Positions 1 to 4,673 of a stretch of 5,699 nt of DNA are shown here, in pieces; positions within the stretch are counted from its first letter, which is position 1, and every line of letters starts with the position of its first letter. Location: NCBI GenBank assembly GCA_024231375.1, contig JAAEQP010001487.1, positions 1-5,699 of the forward strand. Reading direction: 5' to 3'. Both the position numbers and the translations under genes were made by a program. This DNA is from a bacterium (lineage in GTDB: Bacteria > Hydrogenedentota > Hydrogenedentia > Hydrogenedentiales > SLHB01). The notes beneath the pieces were generated by a model, which worked only from the letters and a program-made list of their open reading frames with translations, did no database searches and had not been told where the DNA came from.

Positions 1-23
1 ATGCCCCAGCCAGGGAGGCACAA

Positions 24-350
24 GTGGCCCTAATCGTAATCACAGCAATCCTGCTGCCGCCCGCGCTTGTTGGATACATCGTAGGCGTTCGCATACCGGT
101 GCAGTATCGAATCGTCGCAGTGCCTTTCTTTGCGTACAAGGGGGTTTCATCCTTGGGTCAGCACGGGTTCTATGTCTTCCTCCTCGCCTTCACCGCCTAT
201 CTCTTCGGCCTCCTCCTGTCCGTGCTGCACAAAGTCAAGGACACGGAAAACCCACTTCGGAAACGCGACCATCTCGACTGGGTTCCCCTGTTCGCCCTGC
301 ACGTCTACCTCGTGATAAGCCTGTGCACCTCGCCCTTCCCAACAATGTGA
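24..350 (+). CDS. Small multi-pass membrane protein of unknown function
   Basis: I do not recognise this 108-residue protein. It has three hydrophobic stretches long enough to span a membrane, at about residues 2-22, 49-69 and 85-105. The linker after the second is charged and basic (about residues 69-83, with KVK and RKR clusters) and probably lies on the cytoplasmic side. The GTG start at 24 is chosen because a good Shine-Dalgarno sequence, GGGAGG at 13-18, sits 5 bases upstream. The frame is open to the left edge, however, so a longer protein cannot be excluded. Codon third positions are mostly G or C, as in the neighbouring real genes, which supports coding. The 9-bp tandem repeat begins 5 bases after the stop. 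No catalytic motif is visible, so the function is unknown. Confidence 0.6.
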   Translation: MALIVITAILLPPALVGYIVGVRIPVQYRIVAVPFFAYKGVSSLGQHGFYVFLLAFTAYLFGLLLSVLHKVKDTENPLRKRDHLDWVPLFALHVYLVISLCTSPFPTM

Positions 351-354
351 ACAA

Positions 355-390
355 GTCCATTCGGTCCATATCATCCATCCAGTCCATCCC
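355..390. repeat. Four-unit 9-bp tandem repeat, GTCCATnnn
   Basis: Hexamers GTCCAT, GTCCAT, ATCCAT and GTCCAT start at 355, 364, 373 and 382, an exact 9-bp period with three variable bases between them. On the - strand the unit reads ATGGACnnn. Because the period is a multiple of three, it translates as a Met-Asp-x series in one - frame and can create false gene calls. The array lies between the stop of the small membrane protein and the promoter candidate for the aminotransferase. It has no dyad symmetry and is too short and too closely spaced for a CRISPR array. Its function is unknown. Confidence 0.75.
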
Positions 391-404
391 CATTCTCTCG
401 CCTC

Positions 405-435
405 TTGCCCCGCGCCCCGCTGCCCGTGCTATAGT
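405..435 (+). promoter_or_regulatory. Candidate sigma70-type promoter of the aminotransferase gene
   Basis: TATAGT at 430-435 matches five of six bases of the -10 consensus. TTGCCC at 405-410 matches four of six bases of the -35 consensus, but the 19-base spacer is longer than ideal. Transcription would start near 442, giving a short leader of about 20 bases that holds the ribosome binding site. The call rests on motif matching alone. Confidence 0.35.
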
Positions 436-447
436 CCCGACTTGTTC

Positions 448-456
448 AAGGGAGGA
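448..456 (+). promoter_or_regulatory. Strong ribosome binding site for the aminotransferase
   Basis: AAGGGAGGA is highly complementary to the 3' end of 16S rRNA and ends 8 bases before the ATG at 465. It is the strongest such site in the window and fixes the start of the gene that follows. Confidence 0.8.
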
Positions 457-464
457 CACATCAA

Positions 465-1763
465 ATGGCGACCACGGACACGAGCGCGAAACTGGCCCTG
501 TTGGGCGGCCCTAAGATCGTAACGGCGGACGGCACGGACAACTGGCTGGCGCTGCCGACGGACGACGCAAAGGCCGCCATCGGCGCGTTGCTTGACGGCG
601 GGACCATCACCATATCGAACGGTACGGGTGTGGTCGGCGAGTTCGAAGCCGCCTTCCGCGAGATGACCCAGACGCGCTACGCCCTTGCCATGAACAACGG
701 CACAGCCACACTCCAGAGCGCGTACTTCGCGGCCGGCGCCGGACCCGGCGCGGAAGTCCTCGTGCCCAGCTACACGTGGCACGCGTCGGTGACGCCCATT
801 TTGCAGTGCGGGGCCACGCCCGTGTTCTGCGATATCGAACCCGACACGCTCGTGTTGGACCCCGAAGACGCCGCGCGCAAGATCACGCCGCGTACCCGCG
901 CCATCTGCGTGGTCCACACCTGGGGCAACGTGGGCGACATGGATCGCATCATGGCCCTTGCGAAAGAGCACAACCTCGTCGTCATCGAAGACGCGTCCCA
1001 CGCCCATGGGGCAACGTACAAAGGCCGTCCGGTCGGTGGCATCGGCCACATCGGATGCTTCAGCATGCAGGGTGTGAAAGCGGTCAGCGGCGGCGAATCG
1101 GGCGTGGCAACGACCAACGATCCCGAGTTGTTCGATCGCATGATTCTACTCGGCCACTTCGGGCGCGGACCGATGGGCGAAGGCGCAAAGACTTTCGACG
1201 ATCTGGGTGACATGAGTTTGGGTTCGAAGTACCGGCCCCATCCCTTCGCCATCGCGCTTGCCCTGATCCAGCTCAAGCGATTGCCCGAACTCAACCGGCT
1301 TCGCACCCGCAACTACGCCATCATGAACGACGCCCTCCAAGGCGCGGAGAACTTGGAGCTGGTAGAGCCGCGTGAAGGCTGCACCCGTGGCGGGTATCTC
1401 GAATACAAGTTCAAGGCGACGGCCGAAGCCGCGGCCAGGGTCTCCCTGGACCGCATCGAAGAGGCTCTCGTGGCGGAAGGCGCCCCGTTCCACAAGGACC
1501 GGTATTCCAACCTGAACTTCACCTCCGGCCTGCTGCACAAAGCGCCGATCTTCACCACCTTCGACCGACGCACCCTCGGCGGGTGCTACTACGACCCCAC
1601 CAGCTACACGGGTCCTGTCGAAGCGCCCACGTTGCCCGTGACCGAAGATGTGTGCGGACGCTTGCTCAGCACCACCGCGTTCATCGACGTGAGTGAGGAA
1701 TACCTGCTCCAGGTGGCGGGCGCCTTACGCAAGGTGCTGTCGCAGTTGGACCAGTTGACGTAA
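465..1763 (+). CDS. DegT/DnrJ/EryC1/StrS family PLP-dependent aminotransferase
   Basis: This complete 432-residue protein belongs to the sugar/cyclitol aminotransferase family, fold type I. Family enzymes usually transfer an amino group from glutamate or glutamine to a keto sugar, often nucleotide-linked, or to a cyclitol or similar precursor. Visible landmarks are NNGTATLQ (77-84, the cofactor phosphate region), VPSYTWHAS (100-108), EDASHAHGA (175-183, with Asp176 expected to pair with the pyridine nitrogen) and CFSMQGVKAVSGGESG (198-213). Lys205 is the expected Schiff-base lysine, equivalent to the lysine in the family's SFHxxK motif. The protein is somewhat longer than the usual 370-400 residues. 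The start is supported by a strong ribosome binding site. No sugar-biosynthesis gene adjoins it, so the substrate cannot be named. The family call is secure and the specific reaction is not. Confidence 0.93.
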   Translation: MATTDTSAKLALLGGPKIVTADGTDNWLALPTDDAKAAIGALLDGGTITISNGTGVVGEFEAAFREMTQTRYALAMNNGTATLQSAYFAAGAGPGAEVLVPSYTWHASVTPILQCGATPVFCDIEPDTLVLDPEDAARKITPRTRAICVVHTWGNVGDMDRIMALAKEHNLVVIEDASHAHGATYKGRPVGGIGHIGCFSMQGVKAVSGGESGVATTNDPELFDRMILLGHFGRGPMGEGAKTFDDLGDMSLGSKYRPHPFAIALALIQLKRLPELNRLRTRNYAIMNDALQGAENLELVEPREGCTRGGYLEYKFKATAEAAARVSLDRIEEALVAEGAPFHKDRYSNLNFTSGLLHKAPIFTTFDRRTLGGCYYDPTSYTGPVEAPTLPVTEDVCGRLLSTTAFIDVSEEYLLQVAGALRKVLSQLDQLT

Positions 1764-1783
1764 GGGCGGCAGGCAACCGCCCT
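1763..1783. terminator. Bidirectional hairpin between convergent genes
   Basis: AGGGCGG (1763-1769) and CCGCCCT (1777-1783) form a perfect 7-bp GC-rich stem around a 7-base loop. It sits in the 19-bp gap between two convergent genes, and its outermost pair uses one base of each stop codon. No T-tract follows on either strand, so this is not a textbook intrinsic terminator. Its position suggests it ends or insulates transcription from both sides. Confidence 0.5.
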
Positions 1784-2307
1784 CAGCCCGGCGGCAGCCG
1801 TTTCTTCAGGTTCTTCAGCCGCTCTTTGGTGGCGTCGTCGAGGCGATCTTCGACCGTGTCGCGCGTGTACTGATTGTGGAACCGCGTCAGGTGCTCCCGT
1901 TCCTGGTCCAGGCGTTGGTCCACCACGGCGAGGAAGTTGTCCGGCGTCATGACCATCGTTCCCACCCCCCGGCACAGATCCCGGATCCCCCGGTCCCCGC
2001 TCACCACGACCATGTTGCGCCGGTCGCGCGACTCGTACGCCGCGCGCTCAATCAAGGCATCCGCGGTCTTGTCGGACGACGAGTAGATCACGTCCAGCCC
2101 CGACGCGCCCACGGGGACCACCGGCTCCGCCTGACGTCCCCGGCCGTCGAACACAATCCGTACGCGGTCGCTCGTGGAAGCACAGAACCGCGACACTCGT
2201 TCGATGAGGGCATCTCGTGCAGTCTCGAAACTCACGTCCAGAAGTGGACGCAGCTTGGAACAGTGGTAGACGACGTTATAGCCGTCGATGTAGTAGAACT
2301 GAGACAT
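1783..2307 (-). CDS. YacP/Rae1-like NYN-domain (PIN-fold) ribonuclease
   Basis: This 174-residue protein matches the YacP family in length and motif order. It opens with YYIDGYNVVYHC (5-16), in which Asp8 and Asn11 fit the first acidic/metal site. It continues with VRIVFDGRG (49-57, Asp54), SSSDKTADALIER (76-88, Asp83) and VVVSGDRGIRDL (100-111, Asp105), the acidic residues expected around a PIN-like metal centre. In Bacillus subtilis the homologue Rae1 is a ribosome-associated mRNA endonuclease; applying that role here is inference. The C-terminal third is highly charged, ending in a lysine-rich segment compatible with RNA or ribosome binding. The ATG at 2307 lies 11 bases after the alr stop, so the gene is probably the last in the pgsA-alr operon. 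Its ribosome binding site is weak (AGG about 10 bases upstream). The open frame continues upstream of this ATG, but only as an alternate frame of alr. Confidence 0.87.
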   Translation of the reverse strand: MSQFYYIDGYNVVYHCSKLRPLLDVSFETARDALIERVSRFCASTSDRVRIVFDGRGRQAEPVVPVGASGLDVIYSSSDKTADALIERAAYESRDRRNMVVVSGDRGIRDLCRGVGTMVMTPDNFLAVVDQRLDQEREHLTRFHNQYTRDTVEDRLDDATKERLKNLKKRLPPG

Positions 2308-2318
2308 TGAATGCAGAC

Positions 2319-3443
2319 CTACTCGACGTAGACCCGAGGCACCCGAGGGCCAATGCCTGTGAGAATGTCGTAGGGTATGGTGCCGGCCTTCTCGGCAAGT
2401 TCCGCCACCGTGATGGTCTCGCTGCCGTCGGCCCCGATCAGGGTCGCCGTGTCCCCCACCGTGACACTGGGCAGATGCGTGACATCCACGACGATCTGGT
2501 CCATCGATACCCGTCCGCGCACGGGACACCGGGTCCCCCGAATCAGAACGTCCGCGCGGTTGCTCAAGGTGAACCGGTATCCGTCCGCATAGCCGACGGG
2601 CACGACGGCCGTGCGCGTACGCTGCTTGGCCGTATACGTGCGCCCGTACCCGATCGACGTGCCGGCGGGCAGATACTTCACCATGATGACCTTGGCTTCC
2701 CACCGGAGCACCGGACGCAGGGGCGTGGGCACGGGAGGCGTATCCGTCGGCCACACGCCATAGGTAATGAGCCCCGGCCGCACCATGTCGAAGGCGCACG
2801 CCGAGGGATGGTTCACGACAGCCGCGCTGTTGGCCGCGTGCACCATCTCGTACGGGACGCCTTCCTTCTCAAGCTGGCGAAGCACCTGCTTGAAGAGCTT
2901 GATCTGATTCGTCGTGAACGGATTGCGCGACTCGTCGGCCACGGCAAGGTGCGTCACGACCGCCTCGATGTCCACATGCGACACGCGCGTGATGTGGAGC
3001 AGATCCGCCACGGCCGAGTCGGGGTCGAACCCCTGACGGCCCATGCCCGTGTCGATCTTGCAGTGGATGGGAACGACTTTGTTGGCGCGCCGGGCCAATT
3101 CGCCCAGCCGCTCCGCCACGGCCACCTCCGACACCATGACCCGCAGGTTGTGCTCGACCACCAGCGGCAGTCCGTCGTCGTGTGGCGTCAGCAGGAGGAG
3201 GATTTCGCCATCCACACCGTTGGCCCGCAGTTCCAGTGCCTCGTCGATGGTCGCCACCGCGAACATGGTCGCGCCGTGATCCACCGCCCGTTGCGCGAGA
3301 CGCACGGCCCCGTGACCATACGCGTTCGCCTTCACCACAGGCATGGTGGTGCAACCCGCCGGCAGCATCTCTTTCACGAGATCCAGATTGTGCGAATAGG
3401 CCCCGAGATCGACAATGGCCCTGGAGGGAGCGCTGGTGGTCAT
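2319..3443 (-). CDS. alr: Alanine racemase
   Basis: Alr is a PLP enzyme that interconverts L- and D-alanine in the cytoplasm and supplies D-Ala for peptidoglycan. The protein is 374 residues, normal for the family. VVKANAYGHG (36-45) carries the cofactor lysine Lys38, and GYGRTY (265-270) holds the second catalytic base, Tyr266. KIDTGMGRQG (129-138) has Lys129 and Arg136, matching the positions known from the Geobacillus enzyme. DMVRPGLITYG (219-229) has Arg222, which contacts the pyridine nitrogen, and RVSMDQ (311-316) lies in the substrate-entry and dimer region. The N-terminal TIM barrel and C-terminal beta domain are both complete. The ATG at 3443 overlaps the pgsA stop as ATGA, which fixes the start and suggests translational coupling. 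The frame is open further upstream, but only as a shadow of pgsA. Nothing in the sequence separates an essential biosynthetic Alr from a catabolic DadX, but the envelope neighbours favour the former. Confidence 0.96.
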   Translation of the reverse strand: MTTSAPSRAIVDLGAYSHNLDLVKEMLPAGCTTMPVVKANAYGHGAVRLAQRAVDHGATMFAVATIDEALELRANGVDGEILLLLTPHDDGLPLVVEHNLRVMVSEVAVAERLGELARRANKVVPIHCKIDTGMGRQGFDPDSAVADLLHITRVSHVDIEAVVTHLAVADESRNPFTTNQIKLFKQVLRQLEKEGVPYEMVHAANSAAVVNHPSACAFDMVRPGLITYGVWPTDTPPVPTPLRPVLRWEAKVIMVKYLPAGTSIGYGRTYTAKQRTRTAVVPVGYADGYRFTLSNRADVLIRGTRCPVRGRVSMDQIVVDVTHLPSVTVGDTATLIGADGSETITVAELAEKAGTIPYDILTGIGPRVPRVYVE

Positions 3444-4039
3444 GTCTTCTGCCCCGCAAGGAGAATGCTCCAGTTCACTCGAGCAAACTGAATGCCCGAG
3501 TATGCCGTGTACGACGCCACCGCAACGATGCCCCAAAGCGACGCGATCCGCACGATCCTCCCATACAGTGTCACGATATCCTCGCTCAGCCACCGGCCCA
3601 CGAAGTAGTCGACGATCACCAGGAACAGGAACACGAAAATGTACGTCATCTGAAGAATCGTCTTCAGTTTTCCCCACTTGTTCGCGGCAATCACGGCCCC
3701 TTCGCTCACGGCCAGCGTACGCGCGCCCGTCACAAGAAACTCGCGCGCCAGGATTGCCACGATGCACCAGCCGGGCACCTCGAGTTGCTTCAGGTTCATC
3801 AGCATGACGAATGCCGCCGCCATCAACACCTTGTCGGCCAAAGGGTCCAGCAGCTTCCCGAAGTTCGTGACCAGACCGCGCGCCCGAGCGATCTTCCCGT
3901 CATAGTAGTCGGTCAACGTCGCCACCAGGAATACGAAGTACCCCAGGATGCACGTCACCACGTTCGGGAACGACAGAAGCAGCACGAACACGGGCACCAT
4001 CAGGATCCGTGCCAGGGTCAGCTTGTTGGGAAGCGTCAT
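3440..4039 (-). CDS. pgsA: CDP-diacylglycerol--glycerol-3-phosphate 3-phosphatidyltransferase
   Basis: PgsA is an integral membrane enzyme that makes phosphatidylglycerophosphate from CDP-diacylglycerol and glycerol-3-phosphate, the committed step to phosphatidylglycerol and cardiolipin. The full CDP-alcohol phosphotransferase signature D-x2-D-G-x2-A-R-x8-G-x3-D-x3-D lies at residues 44-69, with Asp44, Asp47, Gly48, Ala51, Arg52, Gly61, Asp65 and Asp69. The N-terminal LPNKLTLAR and the later ILAREFLVTGAR (96-107) with AANKWGKLKT (118-127) are typical of PgsA rather than of PssA or cardiolipin synthase. Several hydrophobic segments fit a multi-helix membrane protein, and 199 residues is normal. 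I chose ATG 4039 because family members begin MxLPN. An in-frame ATG at 4120 would add 27 basic residues unlike the family, and a GTG lies at 4072. No start has a strong ribosome binding site. The stop overlaps the alr start by 4 bp. Confidence 0.94.
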   Translation of the reverse strand: MTLPNKLTLARILMVPVFVLLLSFPNVVTCILGYFVFLVATLTDYYDGKIARARGLVTNFGKLLDPLADKVLMAAAFVMLMNLKQLEVPGWCIVAILAREFLVTGARTLAVSEGAVIAANKWGKLKTILQMTYIFVFLFLVIVDYFVGRWLSEDIVTLYGRIVRIASLWGIVAVASYTAYSGIQFARVNWSILLAGQKT

Positions 4040-4114
4040 TTCGATGCGCGGCTGTGCGTGCGCTTGGCTCACGATTCGGCATTCTTTCGCAACGGTTGAA
4101 GGACTCGCCCGTCG

Positions 4115-4132
4115 GCGCATATCCAGCTGCGC
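4115..4132 (-). other. Small hairpin in the predicted pgsA leader
   Basis: GCGCA and TGCGC arms (4115-4119 and 4128-4132) form a perfect 5-bp stem with an 8-base loop in the untranslated leader predicted for pgsA. The upstream in-frame ATG at 4118-4120 falls partly in one arm. The stem is short and could be chance. It matches no riboswitch class I recognise. Confidence 0.25.
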
Positions 4133-4162
4133 AAAGGGAAGCCCACACTAATCTTGGGGAGT

Positions 4163-4171
4163 ATTCTACCA
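4163..4171 (-). promoter_or_regulatory. Candidate extended -10 promoter for pgsA-alr-yacP
   Basis: On the - strand the sequence reads TGGTAGAAT, an extended -10 element: TGn followed by TAGAAT, five of six matches to TATAAT. No good -35 hexamer stands at 16-18 bases, which is common for extended -10 promoters. Transcription would start near 4156, leaving a leader of about 117 bases before the chosen pgsA start. It would let pgsA, alr and the nuclease gene be expressed apart from ftsK. Confidence 0.4.
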
Positions 4172-4187
4172 ATCCGGCGGGAGTTAA

Positions 4188-4209
4188 GGGAAATCGTTTC
4201 CCGAACGAT
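4188..4209 (-). terminator. Overlapping hairpins after the RodZ-like gene, possible weak terminator
   Basis: Two perfect 6-bp inverted repeats overlap here. ATCGTT/AACGAT (4193-4198 with 4204-4209) has a 5-base loop. GGGAAA/TTTCCC (4188-4193 with 4197-4202) has a 3-base loop. They share bases, so only one can form at a time. Read on the - strand, the first begins within the stop codon of the RodZ-like gene, and the second is followed by TTAA rather than a long T-tract. The position suits partial termination of the ftsK transcript before the pgsA promoter candidate, but the signal is weak. Confidence 0.35.
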
Positions 4210-4673
4210 CAGTCCGAGGCCAAGTCGCGAACCGGCGGAACGTGCAGCTCACCCGCCTCCACCTGGCCCTGCATCGGCTCTGCGTCGGGCCGTACCACCA
4301 CCGTATACGTGACCCAACCAAGGGCGATCACGGCGCACACCGCCGCCCAGGCAACCACGTCGGCCACCCAAGCGGGCCGTGCCGCGGGCGCTGCCACCTT
4401 CCGCTGCCGACGGAGAAACCGCGAAACAGGCGGATGGAGTGCTGTCTCGTAGGATGCAATCAGGGGTTCGGGCGCCATCTCCAGGATCCCGCAATAGGTC
4501 TTGAGGAATCCGGCGACATAGGCCGGGGCGGGCAACGCCGTCACATCGCCCGATTCAAGCGCCTCAACACAACTCACGGGAATATGGGTCTCCTCGCTCA
4601 CCGCTCTCACGGTGAACCCAAGTTCCTCGCGGCGTTGGCGTAAGACCTCTCCGTTGAACGTGTCGTGACTCAT
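4209..4673 (-). CDS. RodZ-like membrane-anchored helix-turn-helix protein (short form)
   Basis: This 154-residue protein has an N-terminal helix-turn-helix domain of the RodZ/HTH_25 type: LRQRREELGFTVRAVSEETH at about 11-30 with recognition-helix residues after it, then LPAPAYVAGFLKTYCGILEM (47-66), the usual RodZ continuation. A basic stretch (85-92) precedes one transmembrane helix at about 103-127, leaving roughly 27 residues outside. That is the RodZ order, in which the cytoplasmic HTH binds MreB and helps set rod shape. The large periplasmic beta-rich DUF4115 domain of classical RodZ is absent, so MreB-linked function is inferred. The ATG overlaps the ftsK stop as ATGA, and GAGGTGG sits just upstream on the - strand as a ribosome binding site within the ftsK end. 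It resembles YmfM of Bacillus, which also lies upstream of pgsA. A membrane-bound transcription regulator is the alternative reading. Confidence 0.82.
   Translation of the reverse strand: MSHDTFNGEVLRQRREELGFTVRAVSEETHIPVSCVEALESGDVTALPAPAYVAGFLKTYCGILEMAPEPLIASYETALHPPVSRFLRRQRKVAAPAARPAWVADVVAWAAVCAVIALGWVTYTVVVRPDAEPMQGQVEAGELHVPPVRDLASD

Noticed and set aside
1..33. Possible end of an upstream + strand gene (ten codons from ATG to TAA).
   Set aside because: It is too short to judge; it may be the tail of a gene outside the window, but nothing in it can be recognised.
355..390. Possible CRISPR array.
   Set aside because: The units are 6 conserved bases with 3-base gaps, far below CRISPR repeat and spacer lengths, and there are no cas genes.
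235..459. - strand small protein with a Met-Asp-x repeat.
   Set aside because: The repeat comes from translating the 9-bp GTCCAT array; there is no supporting start signal or family.
429..1049. - strand open frame opposite the aminotransferase start.
   Set aside because: It is the shadow of a strongly supported aminotransferase, with low-complexity Arg/Gly/Val composition and no motif.
2308..2799. Upstream extension of the YacP-like nuclease gene on the - strand.
   Set aside because: The added residues are an alternate-frame reading of the end of alr; the family N-terminus with the IDGYN motif starts just after the ATG at 2307.
2217..3491. Long + strand open frame opposite alr and part of the nuclease gene.
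   Set aside because: It is antisense to a clear alanine racemase, its protein is rich in Arg, His and Gly as expected from a GC-rich shadow, and no family is recognisable.
3444..3767. Upstream extension of alanine racemase.
   Set aside because: It only reads pgsA in another frame; the ATGA overlap and family length place the start at 3443.
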